Shown here in pieces: positions 9,567 to 19,691 of a stretch of 64,000 nucleotides of DNA (positions within the stretch are counted from its first letter, which is position 1; each line of letters opens with the position of its first letter). The notes beneath the pieces were generated by a model. The model worked only from the letters and a program-made list of their open reading frames with translations. It was not told where the DNA came from and searched no databases. Source of the stretch: Streptomyces sp. NBC_01485 (GTDB taxonomy: Bacteria; Actinomycetota; Actinomycetes; Streptomycetales; Streptomycetaceae); NCBI RefSeq assembly GCF_036227125.1, contig NZ_CP109435.1:496001-560000 (forward strand), given 5' to 3'. Position numbers and translations under genes: made by a program.

Positions 9567-10733
9567 ATGTCCGAGCACGTGCCACAGGTTCACGGCCACT
9601 GCGACCCACGGTTCGCCGCGGTGCGCGCCGCCTTCGAGGAGAACTTCCGCGAGCGCGGCGAGCTGGGCGCAGCGGTGAGCGTCACGGTCGACGGCGTGCC
9701 GGTGGCCGATCTGTGGGGCGGCTGGGCCGACCCGGCGCGCACGCGTGCGTGGGAGCGGGACACGCTGGTCAACGTGTGGTCCACGTCGAAGGGGCCGACG
9801 GCGCTGTGCGCGCACATCCTCGCCGACCGGGGGCTGCTCGACCTCGACGCGCCGGTCGCCGTGTACTGGCCGGAGTTCGGGGCGGCGGGCAAGGGGCGGG
9901 TGCTCGTGCGGCATCTGCTGTCCCACCGTGCGGGGCTCTCCGGACTGCGCGAGCCGCACTCTCTCGAGCAGCTCTACGACTGAGAGTTGACCACCGCGCG
10001 ACTGGCGGCCACGGAGCCCTGGTGGGAGCCGGGCACCTTGTCCGGCTATCACGCCCTCACCTACGGATTCCTGGTCGGGGAGGTCGTGCGGCGGGTGTCG
10101 GGGCTGCTGCCGGGGGCCTTCCTGGAGCGTGAGGTGACCGGCCCGCTGGGCATCGACTTCACGATCGGGCTGCCGGAGAAGGAGGCCGGCCGGGCGGCCG
10201 AGCTGGTGCATCCGCCGTCCGCCTCGGCCGGCGAACAGGCGGCGGTCTTCAGCCAGTTGGCGCCTGCGGCCCTCGCCGCCCTGACCAACCCGCCGGTGGG
10301 CGTGACCGAGGCCAACTCGCCGCGCTGGCGGGCCGCCGAGCTTCCGGCCGCGAACGGCCACGGCACCGCGCGGGCCGTCGCCGCGCTGTACGGGATCTTC
10401 GCCGGCCGGGGCGCGTACGACGGCCGTCGCATCCTCTCCGCGGAGGCGGCCGAGCGGGTGCGGGAGGGGCAGGGCAGTTGCCGGGACGTGGTGCTGGGGG
10501 CCGGGTTCGAGCACGACACGGAGGTCGGGCTCGGGCTGTGGCTCAGCGGCCCGAACGGTTCGTACGGGCCCAACCCGCGCGCGTTCGGCCATGACGGCTT
10601 CGGCGGCTCCTGCGGGCTCGCGGATCCGGAGGCGGGGGTGTCGCTGGGGTACGTGATGAACCGTATGGGGCCGCACATCGCGAACGACCCGCGAAAGAAG
10701 GCGCTGGTGGACGCCCTGTACAGCGCGCTGTGA
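9567..10733 (+). pseudogene. Beta-lactamase-family serine hydrolase interrupted by one in-frame TGA
   Basis: Codons 1-138 encode the N-terminal part of an EstB/class C-like serine hydrolase (catalytic SxxK as STSK, in NVWSTSKGPTAL). Codon 139 (9981-9983) is TGA. The same frame then continues without change to 10733 with the rest of the fold (GYHALTYGFLVGEVVRR, GHDGFGGS). Family members have a Trp at this point (LYDW), so TGG to TGA is the simplest change. Start ATG 9567 follows CGGAGG. Either a recent nonsense mutation or a sequencing error. The downstream part could re-initiate at TTG 9987, but it lacks the catalytic Ser-Lys pair. Confidence 0.88.
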
Positions 10734-10738
10734 CCGGC

Positions 10739-11464
10739 TCAGTCGATCCGGCGCGCCTCGACCATACGGACCCGTGGGCTTCCGTCGCTCCTCGTGCCGA
10801 ACTCGGGCAGGGCGCGCAGGCCGACGCGGAACCCGGCGTGTTCCAGCTCGCGCCGGACCTCGCCGAGCCGGAAGGCGCGGTAGTACATCACGAACGGCGG
10901 CCGCCACAGGGCGTTGCGCACCCGCATCACCGCGTCGAAGCCGAGGAGCGTCCAGAAGGCCGGGGAGGACGGACCGGGCGGGGCCGGGACGGGGAACGCG
11001 AAGCAGCCGCCCGGCCGCAGCACACCGTGCACCTGGGCGAACAGGCCCGGCAGCTCGCGGGGCAGGAAGTGCCCGAACGCGCCGAAGCTGACGACGAGGC
11101 CGAAGCGGGAAGTGAACGGCAGGGCGCGGGCGTCCGCGCGCACCCACGACACGCGCGGGCCCGCCGGACGGCTGCGCCCGCGTGCCTCGTCGAGCATGCC
11201 CGCGCTGAAGTCGACCCCGGTCACGCGGCCCCGGCACACCGTGGCCAGGACGTCGATCCCGGCGCCCGTGCCGCAGCACAGGTCGAGGCCGTCCTCGTAC
11301 GGGCCGGACTCCTTCAGGGCCGAGGCGACCGCGGCCAGGACGGAGTCCGGGGTGCGGAAGGGGGTGTGGTCGAACTTCGGCGCGAGGAGGTCGTAGCCGT
11401 GCTCGACGGACGACAGGGCCTGGACGGCGAGTTCGCGCAGGGTGGGGCCTTCGGGGCTGAACAT
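10739..11464 (-). CDS. Class I SAM-dependent methyltransferase
   Basis: Protein of 241 residues with SAM-binding motif I LDLCCGTGAGIDVL, acidic motif II GVDFSAGML and motif III RADARALPF. It then has VVSFGAFGHF, as in methyltransferase type 11/25 domains. ATG 11464 is chosen because the 27 upstream in-frame residues are not conserved-looking. Convergent with the broken hydrolase gene. The substrate cannot be told. Confidence 0.82.
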   Translation of the reverse strand: MFSPEGPTLRELAVQALSSVEHGYDLLAPKFDHTPFRTPDSVLAAVASALKESGPYEDGLDLCCGTGAGIDVLATVCRGRVTGVDFSAGMLDEARGRSRPAGPRVSWVRADARALPFTSRFGLVVSFGAFGHFLPRELPGLFAQVHGVLRPGGCFAFPVPAPPGPSSPAFWTLLGFDAVMRVRNALWRPPFVMYYRAFRLGEVRRELEHAGFRVGLRALPEFGTRSDGSPRVRMVEARRID

Positions 11465-11577
11465 CCGCGTCAGCCTACGGCGTCCGCCGGGTGGAGCGGT
11501 GATGGTCGTCAGCGGCGCCCACCCGACATATGTACTGTCCATCAATTTCTGTCCATGTCTGTCAATGAGGTGATCCG

Positions 11578-11985
11578 ATGCGCGCGTTCCGTGAGGCGGT
11601 CGAGGCCGGCGATCTCGACGCCGTCGAGGCGCTGTTGGCCGAGGACGTGGTGTTCACCAGCCCGGTCGTGTTCAAGCCGTACCCGGGCAAGGCGATCACC
11701 GCGGCGATCCTGCGCGGGGTGACGAGGGTCTTCGAGGACTTCCGCTACGAGCGGGAGCTCGGCGGGGGCGACGGGCGCGACCACGCGCTGATGTTCACGG
11801 CGCGGGTGGGCGAACGGGAGCTGACCGGCTGCGACTTCATCCACCTGAACGAGGCCGGGCTCATCGACGAACTCACCGTCATGGTGCGCCCGTTGTCGGG
11901 TGCGCAGGCCCTCGCGGCGGCCATGGGCGCGCAGTTCGCGGACATCGTGAAGGAGGCGGAGGCGCGGTCGTCCTCCGCCTCCTGA
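11578..11985 (+). CDS. SnoaL-like (NTF2-fold) protein
   Basis: Protein of 135 residues with the SnoaL/ketosteroid-isomerase-like cone fold: FREAVEAGDLDAVEALLAED, then beta strands with GCDFIHLNEAGLIDELTVMVRP. Similar stand-alone proteins are mostly uncharacterised in actinomycetes. ATG 11578 follows GAGGTGAT. Confidence 0.78.
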   Translation: MRAFREAVEAGDLDAVEALLAEDVVFTSPVVFKPYPGKAITAAILRGVTRVFEDFRYERELGGGDGRDHALMFTARVGERELTGCDFIHLNEAGLIDELTVMVRPLSGAQALAAAMGAQFADIVKEAEARSSSAS

Positions 11986-12069
11986 CGTCAGACCGAGGTG
12001 GACATGCCGGTGGCCGACCGCCGACCTCGCGGTGAGTCGGCCGCCTGCCGTGGGGCCCTGGGTCGGGCC

Positions 12070-12936
12070 TCAGTCCTTGAGGTCCCCCAGGGTCGTCCTC
12101 GTGTCCCTCTTCAGCCAGTCCGAGACCTCGTCGAGCTTCGGCGGATCGGTGTCGTTGTCGTACGAGGAGTAGTAGGCGCTGTAGCTCATCGTGTAGGTCA
12201 CCCAGCCGTCCCGTACGGCTAGCGTGGCGTAGAGGGAGCCGGTCGACGAACTGGCGGTGGTGTCGTCGCTGACGAGGTAGGCCTCGTCGCCGATGCCGGT
12301 GACGGTCTCCACGTCGTAACCCGTGTGACTGTCGGCGTAGTTCTTCCAGGTGGCGGTGAACTCCGGTCCGGGGTCGGTCTTCTTGTGCCGGTCCAGCTGG
12401 ACGGAGAGGTAGGCGTCCGAGTAGGTCGATCCGGTCTTCTTCAGGCTGAGGCTGCAGAGCCCCTCGTCGAGGGCGTCGTCCTCGAGGCTGTTGTGGGTCG
12501 GGGCGCTGTCGTTCGCCGGGTACTCCTCCTTGAAGGACGAGTAGTCGGTGGCGTTGCACAGGTTCGACGGCGCCGTGTAGCCGCGCAGGTCGGGATCGGC
12601 TCCGGTGCCGATGAGGAAGACACCGGCCGCCCACGCGGCCGACGCCGCCACCGCGCCGACCACGGCCCACAGGACCGCCCGTCCGGCGCCTCCGCCCCTC
12701 GTGGGCGGCGGCCCGACGACGGGGTACGGGGCGTGCTGGGCGTACGGATTGCCGGGCTGGGGCCCGCCTGGCAGAGCGGGCGGCCCGGCCAGTGTCGGCT
12801 GGGCGTAGAAAGTCTGTTGCGTCGGCGGCCCGACGGGGCCCGGCGACTGCGGATGCGGATAGGGATACGCGCTCGGCTGGGCCGGCGCCCCGGACGGCTG
12901 CTCCGGCTGCTCCGGAGACTGAGGCGGCGTGGACAT
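12070..12936 (-). CDS. Pro-rich membrane-anchored protein of unknown function
   Basis: Protein of 288 residues. The first 80 are a cytoplasmic, very Pro/Gln/Tyr-rich disordered region, then one membrane helix (about 87-110, AVLWAVVGAVAASAAWAAGV). An exported domain of about 175 residues follows, rich in Ser/Thr/Tyr/Asp with two Cys (NLCNAT, GLCSLS) that may form a disulfide. Overall design is common among streptomycete membrane proteins that sense or bind something outside. Function not recognised. No clear Shine-Dalgarno sequence is visible. Confidence 0.7.
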   Translation of the reverse strand: MSTPPQSPEQPEQPSGAPAQPSAYPYPHPQSPGPVGPPTQQTFYAQPTLAGPPALPGGPQPGNPYAQHAPYPVVGPPPTRGGGAGRAVLWAVVGAVAASAAWAAGVFLIGTGADPDLRGYTAPSNLCNATDYSSFKEEYPANDSAPTHNSLEDDALDEGLCSLSLKKTGSTYSDAYLSVQLDRHKKTDPGPEFTATWKNYADSHTGYDVETVTGIGDEAYLVSDDTTASSSTGSLYATLAVRDGWVTYTMSYSAYYSSYDNDTDPPKLDEVSDWLKRDTRTTLGDLKD

Positions 12937-13513
12937 GACGTGAAGATAAGGCAGAAACAGCGGTCAAGTCCCTTGCCGTCAGGGATCGTTATGGTCTGGG
13001 GACATCTGCCGTAAACTGCGGCGAGGCGGGGATTTTCGTCCCGGCCTCGGTCCCTGTGTGCTGATCTGCCACAGCGAAGGTTGATCGTTTCTCATCGAAG
13101 GTCGAGTGCCGATCCGCGTGAGGTGTGCCCGACCTCCGCGAGAACCTGCCTCGGCCCAAACAGAGAAGTCCGGCGCCTCCTCCAGGCGCCGCCGCCCGGC
13201 GGAATATGCGATGCCGTGGGCGCGTTGACACCCACCGGAGACGACCAGCATGCTACAGTCCTGGTAGCACTTGTGTACGCCGCATGTCCGTGGCGCCGGT
13301 GCCAGTTCCACATCACCTTCAGTTCGCCGCATCACCCGCCCTTTCCGGCCGGTGCAACGGCATTTCTCGCATCATCTCACCGCCCGGATCGGTTCTGCCG
13401 CGGTCGAGGTGCTGTTCCCGCCGCCCGAGGTGCGCCGTGCGCCCTCCCTTCGCGGCTGCTCCCCCTCTCCGCATGCCTCATGCCTTCCGTCCTTGAAAGG
13501 ACCGACCACCACC
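12937..13513. other. 577-bp non-coding region upstream of the short rho gene
   Basis: No convincing gene on either strand. It holds a hairpin at 13023-13048 (arms GAGGCGGGGA and TCCCGGCCTC, one mismatch, loop TTTTCG) and a -35-like TTGACA at 13225-13230. A second perfect 6-bp hairpin TGCTAC/GTAGCA lies at 13251-13269, just downstream. It may be a long 5' leader of rho; rho genes are often autoregulated in their leaders. Confidence 0.5.
13225..13254 (+). promoter_or_regulatory. Possible promoter for the short rho gene
   Basis: Consensus -35 TTGACA at 13225-13230. An 18-nt spacer brings a weak -10 CATGCT at 13249-13254. If used, it would leave a leader of roughly 250 nt starting inside a small hairpin. 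Confidence 0.3.
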
Positions 13514-14648
<1,135 letters not shown>

Positions 14649-14653
<5 letters not shown>

Positions 14654-14686
14654 CGCGACGTCCGATGCGACGCCTGACGCGACGTC
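14649..14686. repeat. 14-bp direct repeat after rho
   Basis: CCTGACGCGACGTC occurs twice, at 14649-14662 and 14673-14686. The first copy spans the rho stop codon. Probably the result of local slippage. Confidence 0.5.
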
Positions 14687-14777
14687 TCATGCGCGACGTG
14701 CGGCATCCGGGTGCTCACGGGTACCTGTTCGGCACGGGCAGCGCGGGGAACGCCGGGTTCGTTCCTACGTTGATCAT

Positions 14778-16103
14778 ATGACGATCGGATTCTCTTCCCG
14801 GGCTGCTGTGGCGGCCTGCGCGTTCTGTGTGGCCGGCGCTCTGGCCCTCGGGCCCGCCGCGGTCGCCGCCCCGGCCGCCCCGGCCGCCCCCGCCGCCCCC
14901 GCCGCCCCCGCCGACGCGGACCCCGGAGCACCGGCGCCCGGCAGCCTCGCCGTGCCCGGCGGACCCGGCGGACCGGGTGGGCCACGGGTGATGGCGCCGC
15001 AACCGTCCCTGCTGTACCGCTCCGGCACACTGGTCAGGCCCCACCGGGACACCCCCGAGGTCCCGGACGTCTCCGCCCTGTCGTGGCTGGTGGCCGACGC
15101 GGGGACCGGCGAGGTGCTCGCCGCGTCGAACGCGCACCGCAGGCTGCCCCCCGCCAGCACGCTGAAGACCCTCTTCGCGCTGACGGTGCTGCCGACCCTG
15201 CCCGGCGGTCTACGGCACCGGGTGAGCGAGGAGGAGCTCATGGGCATCGGGCCCGGCAGCAGCCTCGTCGGCGTCGCCGAGGGACACACGTACCAGGTCG
15301 CCGACCTGTGGCGCGGGGTGTTCCTCAACTCCGGCAACGACGCGGTGCACGTCCTGGCGGCGCTCAGCGGCGGCTGGGACGCAGCGGCCGTCCGGATGCA
15401 GGCCAAGGCACGCTCCCTGGGCGCCCTGGACACGCACGTGCGGTCGCCCGACGGGTACGACACGCCGGGCCAGGTGTCGTCGGCGTACGACCTGGCGGTG
15501 TTCGGGCGGGCGGGGCTGCGCGACGCGGACTTCGCGCGGTACTGCGCCACCGCGGAGGCGAGCTTCCCCGGTGACGGGGGCGGGTCGTACGGGATCGCGA
15601 ACACCAACCGGCTGCTGACCGGGGCGGACGGCGTCGAGCCCTATCCGGGGCTGATCGGGATCAAGAACGGCTACACCAGCAACGCCGGCAACACCCTGGT
15701 CGCCGCCGCCCGCCAAGGCGGGCGCACCCTCGTCGTGACGGTGATGAACCCGCAGGCGGGCGGCGGGTTCGCCGTCTACGAGGAGGCGCGCGAGCTGCTG
15801 GACTGGGGGTTCGCGGCCGCCGGGCGGGTCGACGCGGTGGGCTCGCTGGACGCGCTGCGGGAACGGGCGCTCCCGCAGCGCGTCCAGCGTCCTCAGCCGG
15901 GACCGGGACCGGAGCGGCCGACCCCTGAGCGGCCGACCCCGGTGGGCGCGTCGGCGCCCGTCGCGGCGGCGACCGCCGGCGGCGGTGCTCCGGCCTGGTC
16001 GGGCTGGTCGGCGGCGGCACTGATCGCGGGCGTCGCCGGGCTGGGCGGGGCCGCCGTGGCGCTCGTGCTGCGGCTCACGGGCCGCCGCCCGTCGGAGAGG
16101 TGA
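14778..16103 (+). CDS. Secreted, membrane-anchored D-alanyl-D-alanine carboxypeptidase
   Basis: Penicillin-binding protein of the DacA/DacC (peptidase S11) family, trimming peptidoglycan stem peptides. It has a signal peptide (residues 1-30), an Ala-Pro repeat (about 31-46), then the catalytic domain with SxxK at Ser127-Lys130 (STLK) and SxN at Ser185 (SGN). The third motif is KNG at 296-298 instead of KTG. A Pro-rich stalk and a C-terminal transmembrane helix with RRPSER tail (about 412-441) would hold it at the membrane. Its last 211 bp overlap the tail of the opposite-strand mannosyltransferase gene. Confidence 0.9.
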   Translation: MTIGFSSRAAVAACAFCVAGALALGPAAVAAPAAPAAPAAPAAPADADPGAPAPGSLAVPGGPGGPGGPRVMAPQPSLLYRSGTLVRPHRDTPEVPDVSALSWLVADAGTGEVLAASNAHRRLPPASTLKTLFALTVLPTLPGGLRHRVSEEELMGIGPGSSLVGVAEGHTYQVADLWRGVFLNSGNDAVHVLAALSGGWDAAAVRMQAKARSLGALDTHVRSPDGYDTPGQVSSAYDLAVFGRAGLRDADFARYCATAEASFPGDGGGSYGIANTNRLLTGADGVEPYPGLIGIKNGYTSNAGNTLVAAARQGGRTLVVTVMNPQAGGGFAVYEEARELLDWGFAAAGRVDAVGSLDALRERALPQRVQRPQPGPGPERPTPERPTPVGASAPVAAATAGGGAPAWSGWSAAALIAGVAGLGGAAVALVLRLTGRRPSER

Positions 16104-17227
16104 CCGACCGGCAGCCACAGCAGCAGACCGAGCGTGATCCAGGTGTAGGTGTTGCTGCCGAGGAAGCCGTCGACGCCGGACGCGTCGTGGAACCACAGCC
16201 ACACCACGCTGGTGCACAGCACCGCGTACAGGGCGCCCGCGACGCGTCGGCGCCCCGCGCGGATCAGCACGGCGAACGACGGCAGCAGCCAGACCAGGTG
16301 GTGCACCCAGGTGACGGGGCTGACCAGGCAGGCGGTGAGGCCGGTGAGGGCGAACGCCGCCTGCCAGTCCCCCGCGGCCACCGCGCGCCGGGCCCGCCAC
16401 GCCCACCAGCACAGCGCCGCCAGGGCCAGCACCCCCCAGACGGCCCGGCTCTCCACGCCCAGCCGGGCCAGGACGCCCTGGAGCGACTGGTTGGAGACGT
16501 AGTCGAGCCGGCCCACGCGGCTCGTGTCCCACAGGGCGTCCGTCCAGTAGAAGCGTGAGGCGTCGGGGGCGACCAGGGCCGCGAACGCCGTGGCGGCGGC
16601 TGCCACGGCCGTGGCCACGGCCGCCTCCCGCCAACGGCGGGTGACCAGCAGCAGGCCGATGAAGAGCGCGGGCGTCAGCTTGACCGCCGCCGCCAGGCCG
16701 ATGCCGACCCCGGCCCAGCGGGTCCGGCCGGTCGCCAGCAGCCACGCGTCGGTCAGGACCAGGGCCAGGAGCAGCAGGTTGACCTGACCGAAGCTGAAGG
16801 TGTCGCGCAGCGGTTCGAACAGGGCGAGGGCGCAGACGGCGAGGCCGGCGCCGTACCAGCCGCAGCGCCGCCACCGCGGCCCGACCAGCACCCGGACGAC
16901 GACGGCCAGCGCCGCCAGGTTGAGCAGCAGGGCGGCGAGGATCGCGGTGCGCAGGCCGACCAGCGCCATCGGCAGCATGGCGACGGCCGCGAACGGCGGG
17001 TAGGTGAAGCCGTACGACGTGCCCGGCACCCGGTAGTCGTAGACGCGGCCGCCGTCGTGGATCCAGCTGTTGACGGTGCCGTAGTAGACGCGCAGGTCGA
17101 ACCAGTCGCGCAGCAGCGGAACCGTCGCGGTGAAGGCGGCGACGAGGGTGGCGAGCGCGAGCAGCAGCAGGAGGCGGCCGCGGTCGGTGCGGGGCGGTTT
17201 CGGACCCCGGACGGCATTCGGTCTCAT
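15893..17227 (-). CDS. Membrane glycosyltransferase, GT87/DUF2029-type mannosyltransferase
   Basis: Polytopic membrane protein of 444 residues, around ten hydrophobic segments. It resembles polyprenol-phosphate-mannose-dependent alpha-mannosyltransferases of family GT87 (lipomannan/lipoglycan synthesis in actinobacteria). Marks: an early acidic loop FDLRVYYG, YPPFAAVAML, and WVHHLVWLLPSF near the end. The fold seems to finish near VGHLSDGRR, just where the carboxypeptidase stop lies. The last about 70 residues are low-complexity Ala/Pro/Gly encoded antisense to the carboxypeptidase tail. Start ATG 17227 overlaps the stop of the upstream mannosyltransferase (ATGA). Confidence 0.85.
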   Translation of the reverse strand: MRPNAVRGPKPPRTDRGRLLLLLALATLVAAFTATVPLLRDWFDLRVYYGTVNSWIHDGGRVYDYRVPGTSYGFTYPPFAAVAMLPMALVGLRTAILAALLLNLAALAVVVRVLVGPRWRRCGWYGAGLAVCALALFEPLRDTFSFGQVNLLLLALVLTDAWLLATGRTRWAGVGIGLAAAVKLTPALFIGLLLVTRRWREAAVATAVAAAATAFAALVAPDASRFYWTDALWDTSRVGRLDYVSNQSLQGVLARLGVESRAVWGVLALAALCWWAWRARRAVAAGDWQAAFALTGLTACLVSPVTWVHHLVWLLPSFAVLIRAGRRRVAGALYAVLCTSVVWLWFHDASGVDGFLGSNTYTWITLGLLLWLPVGHLSDGRRPVSRSTSATAAPPSPATPAISAAADQPDQAGAPPPAVAAATGADAPTGVGRSGVGRSGPGPG

Positions 17228-18630
17228 GCCGTACGCCCCAGGGCGGTCGGCGTCCGTGCCGCGAGGTGGGCCTGCCACAGGACGACCACGGCGAGCGCCC
17301 CGCCGGAGACGGCGAGCATCAGGCGGCCCGTGTCGGCGGGGCCGCCGTCGGGCAGGACGGCGAGGGCGAGGACGCCCGCCACGGCCGCCGTACGGTGCCG
17401 TATCAGGGTGTCGGGGGCCGCCGCGGCGATGAGGAACAGGCCCCACAGCGCGTACCAGGGGCGGATCGCCGGGCCGAACGCGGCCACCGCGGCGAGGCTC
17501 AGACCGAGCGCGTACACCGGGCGCGGGCGCAGCCGCCACCAGATGACGACGAGGGCGACGGCCGTCGCCGCGAGGCCCAGCAGGTGCCAGACGGGGATCG
17601 CGAGGGGTGCCAGGTCGCTGCCGAGGTGCTCCAGCAGGGCGCGGGTGGCCCGGCCGAGCAGGCTGGTGAGCGCCCAGTTCTGCGCGGAGACGGGGGTGTC
17701 CAGGGCGCCTATCCAGCCGTATCCGGTGCCCGCGACGGCGGTCGCCGCGACCGTGGTGACGGCGGCCGCGGCCCCCGTCGTCAGCAGGGCCGGGACCGGG
17801 CGCCGGCCGGCCCGCAGTTGCAGGACCACGACCGCGACGAGGCCCAGCGCGGCGGGTGCCTTGACCAGGGCGGCGAGGGTGATCAGGACGGCTCCCGGCA
17901 CCGGTCGGCGGCCGAGCGCGGCGGCCAGGCCGACGCCGAGCAGGCCCAGCATGATCGCGTCGTTGTGGGCGCCGGCCACCAGGTGCAGCAGCACCAGCGG
18001 GTTGAGGGCGCCGAGCCAGAGCGCGGCGGCCGGGTCGGCGCCGCAGTGCCGGGCGATCCGGGGCAGGGCGGCCGTCATCAGCGCCACCCCGAACAGCGCC
18101 ACGCACCGCATACCGAACAGCCCGGCGGACAGCGCACCCCGGGTCGCACCGGCCAGGGCCCCGGCGAGGGCGAGGAAGACGGGGCCGTACGGGGCTCCGG
18201 TGTGCCGCCACAGCGGGGCGACCTCGTCGACGAGCGGACCGCCGAGCCGGGCCGGACCGTGCGTGTACACGTCGAGATGCGCGTCCACCATGGCGCCCTG
18301 GGCCAGGTAGCTGTACACGTCCCGGCTGAACAGCGGGGGCGCGATCAGCAGCGGCGCCGCCCAGACGACGAGGACCAGGACGAGGGCGCGCGGGGTCGGC
18401 GGATCCGCGCCGCGCACCAGCCGGCCCAGCAGGACCCAGGCCGTGGTCAGCAGCACCAGCCCGCAGTAGACGCCGACCAGACCGAGCGCGGCGTGCACCG
18501 ACGACGGGGCCAGGAGCTCGCGGGCGGGCAGCGCGCCGGCCGTCTCACCGCCGAGCGCGAGACAGGCCGTGCCGGCCAGGCCCAGCACCTGACAGCGACG
18601 GAGATCGATGGGGAACGCCTTGGCCGACAC
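17224..18630 (-). CDS. MptB-like polyprenol-phosphomannose alpha-1,6-mannosyltransferase
   Basis: Polytopic membrane protein of about 468 residues. Family marks include the N-terminal DLRRCQVLGLAGT, the loop SRDVYSYLAQGAMVDA, GPVFL and LNPLVLLHLVAGAHND. These match the MptA/MptB group of GT-C enzymes that extend the mannan core of lipoglycans using lipid-linked mannose on the outer membrane face. GTG 18630 is the best start, although its GGA is immediately adjacent rather than spaced. It overlaps the second mannosyltransferase by 4 nt, forming a two-gene operon. Confidence 0.85.
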   Translation of the reverse strand: MSAKAFPIDLRRCQVLGLAGTACLALGGETAGALPARELLAPSSVHAALGLVGVYCGLVLLTTAWVLLGRLVRGADPPTPRALVLVLVVWAAPLLIAPPLFSRDVYSYLAQGAMVDAHLDVYTHGPARLGGPLVDEVAPLWRHTGAPYGPVFLALAGALAGATRGALSAGLFGMRCVALFGVALMTAALPRIARHCGADPAAALWLGALNPLVLLHLVAGAHNDAIMLGLLGVGLAAALGRRPVPGAVLITLAALVKAPAALGLVAVVVLQLRAGRRPVPALLTTGAAAAVTTVAATAVAGTGYGWIGALDTPVSAQNWALTSLLGRATRALLEHLGSDLAPLAIPVWHLLGLAATAVALVVIWWRLRPRPVYALGLSLAAVAAFGPAIRPWYALWGLFLIAAAAPDTLIRHRTAAVAGVLALAVLPDGGPADTGRLMLAVSGGALAVVVLWQAHLAARTPTALGRTA

Positions 18631-18761
18631 TCCGTCATGGTGTCGACGCCGGGTGACCGGAGAGCGACGCCCCGCCCTCCGCACGGCGGCCTGCGCGTGA
18701 GCGGCGGGTGAGCGGGCGCGGCCGGGGCGATGAGTTCCGCGGGCTCGGAACAGCTGCGGGT

Positions 18762-19691
18762 TCAGAACACGGACAGACCGGTCAGGGTCGTGAACCGGTC
18801 CAGGGCGGCCACTCCTGCCACCGAGTTGCCGCGTTCGTCCAGGCCCGGACTCCATACGCACAGCGTGCAGCGCCCCGGTACGACGGCGATGATGCCGCCG
18901 CCCACGCCGCTCTTGCCGGGCAGTCCGACCCGGTAGGCGAAGTCGCCGGCCGCGTCGTAGGTGCCGCAGGTCAGCATCACCGCGTTGACCTGCTTGGCCT
19001 GGCTGCGGGTGAGCAGCCGGGTGCCGTCGGCGCGGACGCCGGGCCGGGCGAGGAAGCCGGTGGCCAGCGCGAGGTCGGCGCAGGAGGCGCTGAGGGAGCA
19101 CTGGCGGAAGTACTGGTCGAGGAGGACCGGTACGTCGTTGTCGATGTTGCCGTAGGACGCCATGAAGTGGGCGAGGGCGGCGTTGCGGTCGCCGTGCGCG
19201 GACTCGGAGGCGGCGACCTCCTCGTCGAAGTCGAGCGTGGGGTTGCCGCTCTCGGCGCGCAGGAAGCCGAGGAGTTCTCCTGCCGCGTCCGCGGTACGGG
19301 TGTGGAGGCGGTCGGTGACGACCAGCGCGCCCGCGTTGATGAACGGATTGCGCGGGATGCCGTTCTCGTACTCCAACTGGACCAGGGAGTTGAAGGGGTT
19401 GCCCGAGGGTTCGCGGCCCACGTGCTCCCAGAGCCCGTCGCCCTCGCGGGCCAGGACGAGGGCGAGGGTGAAGACCTTGGTGAGGGACTGGGCGGAGAAC
19501 GGCTCCCGCCAGTCCCCCACGCCGTACACCGTGCCGTCCGGTTCCGCGACGGCCATGCCGAAGCTGCGCGGGTCGCGGGCCGCGAGGGCCGGGATGTAGT
19601 CGGCGGGGCGGCCCCGGCCGGGGGCGTGTGCGAGTTCCGCGGCTATGCGCTCCAGGACCGGCTGGAAGGCACGGGACGACGTCGTTGTCAT
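18762..19691 (-). CDS. glsA: Glutaminase A
   Basis: Hydrolyses L-glutamine to glutamate and ammonia. 309 residues, usual length. Serine-dependent fold with SxxK (FSAQSLTKVF), NPFINAGAL, YGNIDNDVPV, and GKSGVGGGI at the C-terminal active site. Last gene of a four-gene minus-strand operon; ATG 19691 overlaps the asparaginase stop (ATGA). Confidence 0.95.
   Translation of the reverse strand: MTTTSSRAFQPVLERIAAELAHAPGRGRPADYIPALAARDPRSFGMAVAEPDGTVYGVGDWREPFSAQSLTKVFTLALVLAREGDGLWEHVGREPSGNPFNSLVQLEYENGIPRNPFINAGALVVTDRLHTRTADAAGELLGFLRAESGNPTLDFDEEVAASESAHGDRNAALAHFMASYGNIDNDVPVLLDQYFRQCSLSASCADLALATGFLARPGVRADGTRLLTRSQAKQVNAVMLTCGTYDAAGDFAYRVGLPGKSGVGGGIIAVVPGRCTLCVWSPGLDERGNSVAGVAALDRFTTLTGLSVF

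Noticed and set aside
9987-10733. Separate short hydrolase gene starting at TTG 9987
   Set aside because: Same frame as the upstream part and lacking the catalytic Ser-Lys; better explained as the distal part of a gene broken by TGA at 9981.
15210-16874. 554-codon minus-strand frame over the carboxypeptidase/mannosyltransferase junction
   Set aside because: Arg/Gly-rich shadow; the mannosyltransferase in another minus-strand frame has clear membrane helices and motifs.
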